Source: Craterostigma plantagineum
Lineage: Eukaryota; Streptophyta; Magnoliopsida; Lamiales; Linderniaceae
Direction of reading: 5' to 3'
DNA length: 64,000 nucleotides
Assembly (NCBI GenBank): GCA_027422505.1
Contig: JAPQWV010000028.1
Location: 4,678,001-4,742,000, forward strand
Positions 11,365 through 24,324 of this stretch are shown here, piece by piece (the stretch's first letter is position 1; each line of letters starts with the position of its first letter). The notes under the pieces were generated by a model. The model was not told the DNA's origin. It searched no databases and was given only the letters and a program-made list of their open reading frames with translations. Made by a program: the position numbers and the translations under genes.

Positions 11365-13804
11365 CTGAGAAATAAGAAATCAGGAAGTTCATTAGTTTAA
11401 TCTCAAATTCGAATTGGAGTCGAAAATTGTCATATCAAACTATAATATTCGAACACAATATTTCATTTACATATAAAAGATAATTTTGCACATAGGTCAT
11501 ACGAGAGTGAACTAAAGAGTTGGTATTTATTAATAAAATTTTCGAAAGTTGTAAATGAAGCGTATAGGATTCTGGTCGAAAAATTTTCCAAGTGTTGAAT
11601 CGTAAAAGTCAAGCACTGTTCACTCTAAATTTTTCGCTCGAAAATTGAATTCTCAATTTTAATTTCCTATGTGTTAATTCCTAATTAAAGTCTCCGTTTA
11701 TTTTTGCGATCGAAAATGTTTATTCGTTGAGTTCGCTACAGTGGAAAAGACTTGGAGAAATTTTCTAAGTGTTGAAACATTAGGCGTGGTACTGTAGCCG
11801 AGAAATTTTACAATCGAGAAAATCTCCGTGTAAATTTACGATCGAGAAAATTGATTTCTGCGTAAATTACGATCGAGAGATTTTTTGCGAGTGAATAAAA
11901 TTTTCGTCGTGAATTTTGTTGAGCGAGAAAGATTTTCGATTTTAAAATTGGTTTTCGCTGCAAAGTTTGCCGATCGAGAAAAGAGTCAACATGAGACTAG
12001 GTCAATTGTCGAGAAAATTTTCGATCGGACAAAATTATCGCTGCGTATTTTACGATCGAGAAATTTTAACGTCGAAAAATTAATTTTATCGCCGCTAACA
12101 TTTACGACCGAACTAAAACAAAATCGAAATTACTGTTTTCGATGATAAGTTTTTCGCTCGTATAAATTGAAATGCACCTATTTTATCTATTCCGCTCTTT
12201 AATTTTTCGCTTGCATAAAATCCAAATTAAAATTTTCGATGGTAAGTGATTTTTCGACTGTCATCTATCTTAACGATCAAGTCAAAATTTAGCGATCGAA
12301 AACTTTTTCGACATAAACAGTATCTCAATTGAAGCGGAATTTAATTGAAGCTGTTTGCGATCGAGAAAGTTCTTTGACTGCCTCATACTTTCAAAAACCC
12401 AGTTTTGGTCGAAATTTAGAATCTAGCTCTAAACCGCATATAATCGAAAAACTACACTATCAGTTTGTTTGAAAACACCAAAACTATCTTAATACGCAAA
12501 TTTTAACCCAGATACACACATAAAAGGTCTAAATCTCTGCAAGATAGCATGCGGGTTTTTCACTGTTCAAGTCATAAAAAATATAACACAAAATCAAGCG
12601 AAAAATCATAAAATGCAAATGCAAATGGAGTTTAATCAAACGCACACAACATATAGGTAGGATCGAGTTTAATATCTTCATCTTCCTTCTCTTAGTCACT
12701 GTCCATCGTCGGCATATTTTCTTTTGTCTTTCTCATCCTTATTGTTTTCGTATTTTACTGCACTTGCTCAAGCTGAAGCTCCGCTTCTCTACGAGGCTGA
12801 GAGATTATCTAAGGCGAAGTTCTTCTTGTTGGTTCTCGGGTCGATACCGTGCTCCTTTTCTCTTAATCCCTAGAGAGGTTTCAGAGATTATCGATTTGAA
12901 GAAGTTCACAGTTATGGAATTCGAACCCAAGGCTGTGCTCCTCTTCTCGTTTCCCGATATATGACCGGATTATCGTTGGAGAAGTTCACTTCGGGGTGCT
13001 CCTCTCTCCAGCCGTTCTGACGAGCATACAAGATTATCAAGGGAGAAGTTCACAGCAAGATTCATGCCCCTCGTCTTATGATTTCTAAAAGATCTCAATA
13101 ATTAGGAGGGCAGGTTCTTTTGGTCTACTTTTTGTGCGTTGAGCATTCCTCGTATGCAGGTTCCACCTTCTTTTTGTCATCTCCTTTTTTTGGTTTTTCT
13201 CCCCCTCCTTTTCTTGATTGAACATCCCACCGAGCGCTTCGATAGTCGGTTGTAGGGCTTAAAGGGTTTTCAAATGAAGTGGAGAAGGCTCAAAATGGAT
13301 GACGAAAGGCTATGTTGAAGGATTGAAAAAGTATATATTTGGCCTAGTGAGGAATTTCCTAATTGCCCTAATCATTTTCCTAACGTCCTAACGCGAGGCG
13401 AGTATGAGGCCAAGAATCACTAGTTAAGACAAGCAATTATTGTGTGACTCGCTCAAGAATAAATTCAAAAAAAATAAGAAAGCTAGAATCCTCACTTATA
13501 TAAAGTGACTTTGTGTCTAGTGGAATTAACTAAAGAACTTTAGACACAAGAATGCGACTTAGACTGACAAAATTAAGCAATTAATCAGTCGCATGTCAGG
13601 AAAATCTATACGTGACTAGATCGAGCATCCTAAAGATATCGTCATTTCCCTAATATTATAAGTATATGTATAATATTTTTGGATTTTATTTTATTAGGAG
13701 ATAATTTTATTGTTATTAGATTTTCACGCAAGATATAGTATTTAAGTATAGAAAACATATAGAATAGAACATATGAAAGCACATAGGAGCACGTAAAGAA
13801 CATA
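11365..13804 (-). other. Non-coding spacer between pol and the extra ORF of A
   Basis: No gene. About 11400-12430 is rich in CGATCGAGAAA and its variants, alternating with AATTTT. About 12780-13070 holds four degenerate repeats of about 85 bp built on GATTATC..GAAGTTCAC (12810, 12888, 12968, 13033). Homologous repeats occur in B's spacer at 33780-34040. At 13490-13505 the minus strand reads TTTATATAAGTGAGG, a TATA-like site also recognisable in B. A branch-point-like CTAAT and a polypyrimidine stretch precede the ATG of the extra ORF, ending in TCTCAG directly before the start. Confidence 0.6.
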
Positions 13805-16345
13805 TTACAGAAGATTCAACATGCCTAATTTCCCGACAAGAAATTGGAATCGTTTTTCATCCAATGCCTTGGTGAAATGTCAGCTAGTTGATACTCCGTG
13901 ATCACGAAATACATGTCAATCGTGCCTTTTTCTATGTTGTCTTTTATAAAATGATATCGAATATCTATGTGTTTTGTGCGTGATTGGTGAACACGATTAC
14001 ACGTAATCGCAATGCCACTTTGGCTGTCACTGTAAATGGGTATATTATTTAAATTGTACCCATAATCGCGAAGCTGAGTCCGCATCAATAGCATTTGCGA
14101 GCAATAGCTGGCAGCGGCGACGTATTCAGCCTCAGCTGACGTTGAGACGCAGTTCTGCTTCTTGGATGACCAGCAGACTAGCTTTTCGCCGAGAAATTGA
14201 GCGCAACTGGAGGTACTTTTCCTGTCCATTCGGCAACCTGCATAATCAGCGTCAGTATAGCCTATTAATTTGAAATTTGTGCCCTTAGGATACCATAAAC
14301 CTAGAGTTGAGGTTCCCTTGAGGTAGCAAAGAATCCGTTTGACCGTGAGCATGTGAGAGTCTTTGGGGTCGGCTTGGTCGAGGTGGCAAACATTATATCC
14401 GGCCAGGTCGAGGTGAGATAGAGAAGTGAACCGATGATGCTGCGATAAAGTGTGATGTCGACCGCTTTTCCAGTGGGATCGACATCCAACTTGCAGCTTT
14501 TTGACATAGGAGTGCTGAGAGGCTTGCTCTGATCTTGATGGAACTTCTTCAGAATTTCCTTGATGTATTTTGTCTGACTTATGAAGATGCCATCTTCGAG
14601 CTGTCTGACTTGGAGTCCCAAGAAAAATAGCATCTCTCCCATGTGACTCATTTCAAACTTGCTCTTCATTAAATCTCCGAACCTCTTGCAAGAGCCGTGG
14701 ATTAGTTGATCCGAAGATGATGTCGTCTACGTAAACTTGGACGACCATCAGATCTTTGTCTTGCCATTTGATGAAGAGGGTCGTATCGATGGTTCCTCGG
14801 ATAAACCCAGACTTCACTAGGAAATCACTCAAGACATCATACCAAGGACGTGGAGCTTGTTTCAGTCCGTGGAGAGCTTTATCCAACCGATACACGTGAT
14901 CGGGGTGTGATTGATCAACAAAGCCTTCTGGCTGAGCGACATAGACTTCCTCCTTTAACACGCCGTTGAGAAAGGCGGTCTTAACATCCATTTGGTAGAC
15001 TTCGAAGTCTTTATGGGCCGCATAGGCCAAGAAATTGCAGATGGCTTCGATTCAGGCAACAGGAGCATATGTTTCGTCGTAGTCAATTCCTTCCTGTTGA
15101 TTGTAGTCCTTCGCAACCAGTCTTGCTTTATTCCTGATCACTTCTCCATCTTCATTCTTTTTGTTCTTAAACACCGATTTCGTCTCGATAACTGTTTTCC
15201 CATGCGGACTGGGTACCAATGTCCACACTTGGAGACGCTCGAATTGGTTGATTTCGTCTTGCAATGCTATTACTAAATCCGGATCTTTAAGTGCATCTGC
15301 TACCTTGGTTGGCTCATTTTGGCTTAAGAAGCAGCTGAAGAGACTGTGCTGATGTCTTGTCCGTACTCTACCCGAAGGATCACCAATTATTTGATCAACC
15401 GGATGTGCTCGAGTCCACTTGCGCTCGTGAGACAAAGCTGAAGTAGATGGATCAGTCATTTGTGGGTCGAGGTTTCCATAAATCTCAGGTTGTTCATTAG
15501 ATTGTGGTAGTTCCATTTCTGCACTTGGATTGAGCGGTTATGATAATACTTCCTCAACAACCATGGTAGGTTCTTCAGTGTTCTGTGGTAATTCTGAATC
15601 GAGTGAGGTGGGGACATTTGAAGAGCTTGGTACATCGGCCTCATCGAGTGGAGAATCCACTAGAGGTGTAGCAGTGATGGTGTCTGGCCGATATACGGGC
15701 TCAAAGAGAGTGTCCAAGTCCTCTAATGCAAGTCTCATAGCTTCATCTGACGTTGAATCCGGAGTTGTTGCCATCTTCTGTTGGTTTTGTGCCAACACAC
15801 CAGTGAGTTACGGGTTCTGAACTGTCGTATTCAGAAGCCATCTGGTTAGACAGGGGTTCTGAACTGATGTGTCCAGAAGCCATCTCTGCCACTTCGTGGA
15901 AAAAGACATTGTAGCTTTCTTTGATAGTTCAGTTGGACTTGATGTATACTCAGTACGCCTTCGAAGTGGAAGAATTACCCGACGAAGGTGGCTTCGAATG
16001 CTTTAGGGTCGAACTTAGCACGTTGCTCTCTGTCATTCGCCACAAAGCACTTGCACCCAAAGACCTTGAAGAATGAGATGTTGGGTACTCGCTTATTAAT
16101 GATCTCGTATGGAGTCTTATGAAGCGCTTGTGAACCACCGTTCTGTTCTGAGTGAAACAGGCGGTATTTACTACTTCAGCCCAAAGGAAGTGTGGAAGGC
16201 CGGAATGAATCAGCATCGTACGTGCGGCTTCCACTAGAGTTCTGTTTTTTCTTTCAACGACCCCATTATGTTGAGGTGCCTTGGCGGCTGAGAATTGCTG
16301 ACTACTCCCAAGTTTTTGGTAAAAGTCACTGAGGTATTTGTTCTT
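13805..16345 (-). pseudogene. Copia pol of A: end of integrase, reverse transcriptase, RNase H
   Basis: Minus-strand pieces give the integrase C-terminal part (EAARTMLIHSGLPHFLWAE at about 16234-16180, then a GCK zinc-free core region with frameshifts), a Pro/Ser linker, and reverse transcriptase with [30 protein letters not shown] and the catalytic YVDD (near 14733). RNase H follows with YTDADYAGCRMDRKSTS, STSAEAEYVAA, IYSDSQSGIAI and [12 protein letters not shown] one-base deletion near 13876 shifts the frame of the last 25 codons; reading past it, pol ends at the TAA at 13807-13805. Breaks at about 15052, 14660 and 14350 confirm decay. The RNase H C-terminus is kept here but lost in B. Confidence 0.85.
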
Positions 16346-18017
16346 GTTGACCTTTTTGGTCCTGCACTGTAATTGAGTTTTGATGATTCCATGTAGTTAA
16401 GATGAGATAAGCACTACAAATTTAGCAATTCGAAATGTGTAAGTATCATGTACTTATTATATCTGTGTGAATTGCACTTTGACACTGTGATCCCATTACA
16501 ACGTGACTTATGTGATACCACTGTGATCATTGATTCCACCGTCATGATATCATTGTAACGTATATTTGGAAAGTATGCTTAAATCGTATTATAGCTGTCT
16601 ATGATCTTAAAGCTATTTGTGTAAAATGATGTGATTAATCCTTAATGTGTTGCGCTATGTTAATTAGAGTAAGGATCATGCGTTAAATTGAGTAAGTATT
16701 ATTATGATATACATGGTAAAAATATTCTGCTGGAATCTGCCTATATATATATGGAATGTGATCTTCTATATCCTTAAATGTGCTAAATATGGATATTATA
16801 TGATAAGGATATATTTGCATGAATGCTTATCCGTTTTAAGATATGCTGAAATATGAATTATATGATACGAATGCATTTAATTCGTGCGTATCTGTTTAAA
16901 TTATTGCACTTGTGCTATACATGGAAATGATATGTGCTATACATTGAAAATACGTCATCCACTGGAATCTGTCTATTTTTAGGTAGAAATCATGCCCATA
17001 TCACTGAGAATTGCATCTTAAATGTTTGAGTCAACACGAATTTCACTATGCTACTTTGGTATTAATTTGAATGGAAAATTCGTGATTAATGTGCTGCATA
17101 ATTGATAAGATGCTGAGTGGAACTATTTTTGGTATCCTCGTAAGTACCAACGTGCCAATTTGAATGAGATTTGCCAATATGGTATGGAAAAGGTATTTAG
17201 AGTAAGAATTCATGCAAATTAATGAATATGAACGTTGTGATACTTGGAGCTTAATTTGGCATGATAATTATGATGGAATGATGTGCTGAACTGGTGATTG
17301 CGATTGACATTCCATATGAAGTGTGTGATACTAACAGGTTTATATAAGTCGACACTTCTACATCGAGTGCATTCAACGAACGAACATACACACGAAATAG
17401 CAAGAACAGAGATCTGAGAATTAGAGCGTTTGATTTGCGAATTATTTTTCTCTGTTAGTGCTTGTGCTTTCATTTGTGATTGTTTGAGTGCACCCTAAGC
17501 TAGAAAAACCACCATCCCAATCTGAGCATGTGTGAACCTCACAAGGAGACAAGAGTGAAGCGCGCCTTTCGTAAAGGGAGGATTTGAGATCCAGCTGATC
17601 TTCGGGAGCTAGCTTATTCCAGTCGGAGAATAGGGATTCTCAGGGAACGACGTGGAACGAAACTCGGAGTTAGGCACCCTAGCCGCGGACTAGTGTTCAT
17701 CTTGGTCTTGGTTGTGTAAGGGCGATCGGTCACTTCTGTAACCAACTACGGTAACATAGTGGATTGATCAAACTCTCGAGGAGCAAACCTCAAGAGAGGA
17801 CTAAACCCCACTTGGGGATATGACCTCTATAAATCCAAGTGTCATTTACTTTTCTGCTCACTTGCACTCACACGAATCCACTCGACCAACAGCTAAGGGA
17901 ATAACCATCAAAACTTTTTAATTCCGCTGTTCTCATTTTAAAGACACTTTATATCAAAGAAGCAAAAAGTTTTTGGTAGCCTAATTCACCCCCCTCGTTG
18001 GCACACATTTTACTTCA
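16346..18017 (+). repeat. Solo LTR in the integrase of A
   Basis: The 1,672-bp insert starts TGTTGACCTTTTTGG and ends in ACTTCA, flanked by GTTCT at 16341-16345 and 18018-18022. Removing it and one GTTCT rejoins the integrase sequence on the minus strand. Plus orientation is chosen because a TATATAAG box lies at about 17341 and the far end has CCTAATTCACCCCCCTC, a word typical of the 3' end of plant Copia LTRs. There is no internal region, so it is a solo LTR left by LTR-LTR recombination. The family differs from A, B, C and E. Short minus-strand ORFs (17219-17473) are not genes. Confidence 0.82.
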
Positions 18018-18196
18018 GTTCTTGAATTCAGTGCCGCTGTCCGTTCGGATGACTTTGATAGTCTGCTGCAGTAAATTTTGGGTAGTGTTCATGAAATTGA
18101 TGATCAAGTCCCCTGTCTCATCCTTAGTTCGGAGGAACTTTGTCCATGTGTAGCGAGAGTAATCATCAACTATAACCAGCACGTAGTTGCATCCAT
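18018..18196 (-). pseudogene. Integrase core fragment of A
   Basis: The minus strand reads YVLVIVDDYSRYTWTKFLRT, then a DETGDLI stretch and the second catalytic region (VIRTDSGTEF), matching B at 24970-25140. It lies between the 3' end of the LINE and the solo LTR. The intact gene would continue on both sides, at 40900 and at 16345. Confidence 0.82.
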
Positions 18197-19940
18197 ATTT
18201 TTGGAAGTTTCACTAAAAAAGAAAGAAGCAGGAGTACAGGGGTAGCGTACATGATAACGCTCATGACGCAACAAGCGGTAACAATCTACCGAAGAAGCAC
18301 ATCGACAAAACCGGAAACAGCCCAGACACCCACAAGGTCCCAACAAGACCACAGCATAAAAAGAGAAAAACAATGAAAGTAATACAGAGGCAAAGGTAGG
18401 TGTCACAATCGACAATAGAACAACAGGATCCTGGCACCAGATGAAATGCCAGCAGGGCAGCCGGGTGATGAGCAGGCAAGGTGCAAGAGCACAACAGAGG
18501 ATGAGTCCACTGAGGGAGTTATCAAGCGGAAAGGGGGAAACGCAACAAGTGCGTCCGAAAGACTGGTCGGGGGGCGTGGCAGCGCCAACTCCTGTTTCTT
18601 TCCGCCTAGAGGAAGCTGGAGCGACCGAAGGAGATCCGCCAAACAGCACGAGCAAGGGGAGCAGCCAAAAGCAAGTTGACACCCCAAAGCAAGCCAAAAC
18701 TGCAAACCAGTAACAAGAAGAAAAAAGAAGAGACGGCATATAGGGCGAGATCAAGGACTGAAAGGGAAAAAAAGGGGAGTAGAAAAAAGTCGAGATCCTC
18801 CCTAACACCACGGGTGGAGCATCCCAGCGCATCCCAACCGGTCCACCAAGGAAAAGACGCGAAGCGTGGGCAATCAGTTTCCTGAAATGAAAAGAGGCCA
18901 AAACAATAGGACACGAGCAACCTACCAAGCAATACGCCACACTCGCCGTAGAGCACAACATTGTAACGCATACTTAGAGGGAAGAGTAGAAAGTCGTAAA
19001 CATAGTAATGTTTCAATATCAGCAACAATGTGACCTGGGTGGCGTTGCCTCCCATCATGCCATCTTTTGTTCCGCTCCATCCATAGGTGGTACACCAACG
19101 AGGTCAGCGCGTGATGAGGGCCCAATTTAGCTAAAGTGTTTACCCCTCCATCGCCGAGCCGTCCACCTGATACAGCCAAACCAGTCCCCAACCGGTCAGC
19201 CCATACGCATTTTCCCACAGAGGAGCCTTAAGCAGCTGGAAAAGGGACAGTCGAAGAAAAGGTGCCTAGTAGTCTCAATCTCTTGAGTGTCGCAAAGGAG
19301 GCAGGTAGAACATCCAGCCTTTGCCGCCACCCACGGTTTATCCCTCGTCACCAGTCTATCTCTTATAGCAAGCCACAGGATGATTTCATGTTTCGGAATG
19401 GCGAGTGGGCCTCCAAAGAGTGTGTACCAAGGGACCTTAGGGCGCCGAATACGTAAACTCTCCCTGGCCGAGCGGGTAGAGAAAATACCATTTGAGGAAG
19501 CGCTCCAAACAATCGTATCCTCCTCATTAGGTCTGACCTGTGGGAGTAAAGGTTCGGTATCGAGATATTCCGTCGAGGTGCGGGCTGGCCAGGACCAGCC
19601 ATCCTCACGAATCACTTTACTGAGCTTGGAGTCAAGAGGAAGACCCATGGTCATTGGGCCACGAGGAAATCGATCAATCATGGGGCCCATGAGAAGCCAG
19701 GAGTCAGCCCAAAGCCTAATAGACGAACCATTCCCAACGCTGAAGGTGATAAGTGGACGAATGTGGTCGCGAAGCTTTAGGAGCTTCCTCCAACTCCACG
19801 AAGTGCGAGGCGAGGGCCTAATAGTCCAAAGCGATGTGTTGTGAATGCGCATCTCCCGAATCCAAGAAGCCCAAACCGAAGAATTCTCTCTAGTCAGCAA
19901 GTTCCAAAGAAGTCGCAATAGAAGAGCCTTGTTATCTGTT
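18197..19940 (-). pseudogene. L1-type LINE, 3' portion (left of element B)
   Basis: The minus-strand ORF 19918-19196 carries the end of a non-LTR ORF2 protein: LLWNLLTRENSSVWASW, then SWSWRKLLKLRD, the zf-RVT zinc-binding region (CLLCDTQEIETTRHLFFDC) and a downstream NKRWHDG motif in another frame. It closely resembles the LINE at 60057-61877. A 3' UTR follows, and the element ends near 18197 with a short A tract (CCAAAAAT on the minus strand). TCCAT at 18192-18196 matches TCCAT at 40900-40904, the likely target duplication. The missing middle joins 40788-40899 across element B. The long overlapping minus-strand ORF at 18170-18961 is 3' UTR read-through, not a gene. Confidence 0.85.
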
Positions 19941-20291
19941 TGAAGAGACTATATTTAGTTGTGCTTGATTTCATTAGTTGTCCTTGTAATTAGGGGCTTT
20001 ATTTGTATTAGTCCATAGATTAGGACTAGTTTGTTATTTATACCAAGCTTGTTTGGTATATATACTTGTACAAACGATTGAGCTGAATACAGAAAATTAG
20101 AGAATCGATCCGAAAGGCTTGCTAATTCAATTCTAGAGAGAGAAAATCAGAAATCATTCTCTCATTACAAAGTTTCTCTCTCGTGTTCTTCATTGGAAGG
20201 TTTTCGATCGAGATTCAATTTCTATCATTTTAATTGATTACCTTAGCATTCATGCCTAGGATTGTTTAAGTTCATAATCGAGGACCTAACA
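19941..20291 (+). repeat. 5' LTR of element B
   Basis: TGAAGAGACT..CCTAACA. A TATA region (TATATATA, about 20057) lies in the right arm of the inverted repeat TATACCAA (20039-20046) / TTGGTATA (20053-20060). The first bases differ from the 3' LTR by one change (TGAAGAG against TGTAGAG). Confidence 0.92.
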
Positions 20292-20293
20292 AT

Positions 20294-20305
20294 TGGTATC
20301 AGAGC
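20294..20305 (+). other. Primer-binding site of element B
   Basis: TGGTATCAGAGC, complementary to the 3' end of initiator tRNA-Met as in most plant Copia elements. It starts two bases after the 5' LTR. Confidence 0.9.
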
Positions 20306-21290
20306 AGATTCGTTCTGTTTTGAATCAAAATTGTTAGAAATCAGATCGAAATTTTAATTCTGGAACTGTTCCGTACGAAGAACAGTTTCCGCGTAAAAAC
20401 TGATTTCGATCGACCGAACGACACGTGATTCAAGCATCATCAACGACTGAAGTTGCCAACCGTGTCAACCGCATAAAGGACCGAAGTTGCCAACCGTGTC
20501 CAATGCATCAACGACCGAAGTTGCCAACCGTGTCCACCTCTCCAAATCTCACATCGGACTCCCCGATCTCAACACAAGGTTGACCCAAATAGGGGGAGTT
20601 TCGAGTTTCGTGCGCTTTCAACGGGAGAGATGGATCTCTTTGTCGACGGAGAGCTGGCGTAGAACTCCTGTTCGCAAAACTAGGTCTCCGTATGTTAGCA
20701 TGGGAGGTGGGTCGCCATGCTGTGGACTTTGTCCGTCTCCCTTGATAAGTTGGATGTTCGCTCTGCTGGCCAATTCCCTAGTCGTGGCTTGTCTCAAGGG
20801 AGCCCGAGCTGCTGAAGCATAGGGATGCCACGATCAGGTGGTTGAAGGATGAGCTAGCAAGCCTGTGGTAGCTCATCCAGCATAAGGCTGCAAATCTACT
20901 GGCGAAGGAGCAAAAAGTCTGGCTGGAGCATTCAAAATAAGGTCAGAGAGGAGGCACGGAGACTTTGCTGCTGGATCGGGATTTCATCCAGAGTGAAGCC
21001 AATGTGGCGTAACCCTCCGCCTTCGTTTGCGGGGAATCCTGTCTCAAGTTCCAGCTGTCCCAATAAACTTTCACCAACAGTACCTGATGCGTGAAAACAG
21101 TATTATTACGTTAAAATCGACGAAATTATTTTTGATCAAACATTAACGATTGAATCAAATATAATTCTCGATCATTTTTTTAAATCAAACGCTACTAACT
21201 AATTTGCTACTTGTGAAGCATATAACATCAAAATCCATTCATCAAAACTAACGAAGATCCTTCATCAACTCTACCACAAAGAAAGAAAAG
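20306..21290 (+). other. Leader of element B with tandem repeat and GC-rich insert
   Basis: About 20432-20536 holds three copies of a repeat of about 37 bp centred on GAAGTTGCCAACCGTGTC. About 20540-21080 is more GC-rich than the rest of B and carries broken coding-like stretches (for example a helical KDELASLW, AANLLAKEQKVWLEH segment near 20845-20935) that I cannot identify. It may be captured sequence. From 21081 to 21290 it returns to AT-rich leader. The 20487-20822 ORF has no recognisable domain. Confidence 0.5.
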
Positions 21291-24200
21291 ATGGATGCAT
21301 ATTCACTCGGTAATGACAACCGTGCGCCAATCTTGCAACGCGGTGAATTAGTTTGGAGAAGCCGCTTCCTAAATTTCATAGCCTTGAAAGATCAAGCCAA
21401 AAACCTACAAATGTCGCTCGAAGAGGGACCCGCACAGTTCTGGGTTAATGTAGCCGGTGATGATACGGTTACTCCTCAAATTCCCGCTACTAGGCGACTG
21501 GAGGAGCCTAGGGAATACACCATCGAGGAAAGGGCCCGCGCTAAGGCAGATCTGATAGCCATGAACACACTCATGCAGGGCATCCCCAACGACATCTATA
21601 GACAGATAGACAGCCTCCCAACGGCTAAGGGGATGTGGGATGAACTGCATAGAATGATGCAAAGGACGGAAGTAGGCATCAAAGCCAAGAAGACAAATAT
21701 TCTCACTGCTTATGACTCCTTCAAAGCAAAGCCGGAGGAGAGTCTACACGAAGTATATCAAAGATACCTCACCCTTCTTAATGAGATGAGGAAAATAGAA
21801 ATCTCTAAGACAAACATGGAAACAAACATCAGATTTCTATCCTCCCTGCCCTCGGACTGGAAAAAGATATCCATTCAACTCAGGCAAAACAAAGATTTGG
21901 AGGAATTGGATATCCATGCAGTCTTTGATAATCTCGCCCAACACGAGGAAGATATCTGCGAGATTCAGAAGGAGCAAAAGGGCAAGCAGATTGAAGACAC
22001 CGTTGCCCTAGTCTTAGAGAAGCGTGGAACAAAGCCTCGCAAAGAAAAGATCGTTAGGCCTCCCTCCCCATCAGAGTCAGAAGAAGATTCGGAGTCAGAC
22101 GCTGAGCCAAGCATAAAAGCACTGGGGAAATAGTTGGCTTTAATCGGAAAACTGATGAGCAAGACGTACTTCAAAAAGTAATCCTCATCTTCGGCCAACC
22201 GACTTCGGACCTCAAGCTCTAAGAATAAAGAACGTGCACCAGAGTGCTCCGAAATCAAGAACACCAAAGAGACCAACAAATGCTTCAATTGTGGCAAGCC
22301 TGGTCATTTTGCCAGAGAATGCAGTCTTCCCAAGAAGAGAGATGCTAATTACTACTCCAGAAAGGTTCAACTCTCAAAGCAGAAGGAAGCTGGAGTAGCC
22401 CTCATGGCAGAGCAGGATCACTGGCTCGAAGACACGTCCAATTCCGAAAAGGAGAACTTAGCCCTTATGGCCCGCCTGGGCAACACCTCGGACACCGAAA
22501 CCTCAAACCAGACGGACGATGACTACGCATCCACCTCATCACGAGAGGTAGTCTCTCCTTCTACATTATTGACCATGTTAGAATCATATAATATAAAATA
22601 CACTAACATGAAACGTGAGCAGAAAAGTATAAAGGAAGTAGAGGACAAACTTTCTAAGTCTTAGGAGAAGATTATTAGTCTCGAATCAGAACTTAGAAGC
22701 TCTAGTACTAAAATAGAAGAACTCACTAAGAGCCTACATTCTAGGGAGACTAGTCAACCTCAAATGGGGCAGCATAATGAAAAGATTAAAGAATTAGAAG
22801 ATAGGCTAGCAAATAACTACAATTGCTTGGTTAGGAATCTCAATGAGAAAGCCACCTCAATTGTAGGATAACCGAAGCTACCACTAAGATCTCTAACTTG
22901 GAAGCTGAATTAGGAATATCGGATGCAAAAATTAGTGAACTTAGTAAAGAACTCGATGCCTGTCAAACCCCTAAACTGACGGTAGAAAATAATTATGCTC
23001 TCTTAGGCGAGGAACGTAAGAAATTATATGCTAAAATCATGAAATTAGAAGATCTCTTTGTGAAAAGGGCACACACTGATCAAACAATATTTTTGAATCA
23101 GCCCAAGGACTTAGAATTCTTTGACTATAAGTATGGCTTGGGCTATGAGAACCCACGTAACCTGAAGAAAGTTGACTGCAAACAACTTTATGATATCTCG
23201 TACTTGGGTCTCGGACTAACTTCTCATGAAATTTACTAACGCAAAAGTAATCTATGAAGAAGAAGAAGCCAAGAGACAAGCCAATACTAAGGCTGAGATT
23301 CCCTTTTCTTACATCAAACTGAATCAACGCGACAAAACTTGGGTACCTCCCAAGGGCTGGAGCCTTGAAACAGTCGATTTACTTGAAGATCATTCAAAAA
23401 TTGAGGAAGTTCAAACTCATCATTCTGAAAATTCTCTCTACATCCCTCCCATAGTTAAGAAAATAGAGGATTTAAGAGTCAACTTAGAAAAAGAAAGAAA
23501 GGATTTTGAAGCAGAAAAGAAAAAATTCCGAAAAGAGATGGAAAATCTCAAAACTTCCTCTATCTCAAAAGCCATTTCTCACGCATCTCCTACAACTGAA
23601 ATATCATTCTGAAAAGCGTGAAGAAAGAAAAAACGCCTTCAAAATATCAAAATATTAAAAACAATCAAAATAATTCTAACTCTAATCATGTTTTGCTCAC
23701 GTCTACAGGGAGCGTAGAGCCAGCACTAGAGTCGAAGGCGAGAGTGTCTAGTCTAAAAATAGAGAAGGAGCCCATAGATTTGACTGCTAATAAAAATTTA
23801 TCTCCTCCTGTAAAAATAAAAGACACTCGTAGAAATAAAAGAGCTGTTTCCACTCTCAAAATAATTGCTTCTACCTGCTCTTTAAAGCCTACCACATTTA
23901 GAAGCACTAATTTCGAAACAGGCTCTACTTCAGCAATAAAGGATAATCATTCTAAGAGAAGTGCACCTAGGATAAACCGTAAGAAACAAGAGCCCGCCAT
24001 AAAGAAGGCATATGGTGCTGTTCATGCTTGCGCTCACCTAAGATATCCCGTAAAAATTGAATCCCCCAAACACCTTAGGAGATTATCAAAAGAAAAGATA
24101 TTTTCCTCGGCCAAGCCTAAATGGGTTTCTAAATCTCCGCCTAGGAAGACAACCGCCAAGACGGCCGAGTCACCTAAAGAGGCAAAACCCAAAACCACTT

Positions 24201-24310
24201 CTCTGAAAGTGACTTGGGTTATTCAAACTCCCTCAAATAATAATCTAGGAACCATATCTGAACCGAACTCTATATCTGCTAATCCAAGAGGACCCATTTA
24301 TAAGTTCTAA
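21291..24310 (+). pseudogene. gag of element B
   Basis: The ATG at 21291 opens a SIRE/UBN2-type Gag: FLNFIALKDQ, then DLIAMNTLMQGIPNDIYRQI, MWDELHRMMQ, YDSFKAKPEESLHEVYQRY and FLSSLPSDWKK (residues 1-210), followed by an acidic tail. A CCHC zinc knuckle (KCFNCGKPGHFARECSLP) lies at 22276-22329. Downstream is a long coiled-coil, Lys/Glu-rich region (22600-23600) and a basic tail ending in LGTISEPNSISANPRGP before the protease. In-frame stops at 22131, 22179 and 22662, frameshifts near 22870, 23225 and 23612. Gag would form the virus-like particle; this copy cannot. Confidence 0.85.
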
Positions 24311-24324
24311 TTGTTTTTGCAGAT

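Noticed and set aside
18170..18961. Long minus-strand ORF (263 codons), hydrophobic and Cys-rich
   Set aside because: It overlaps the LINE 3' UTR, overlaps other frames of equal length, and has no domain. The composition follows the T/C-rich UTR.
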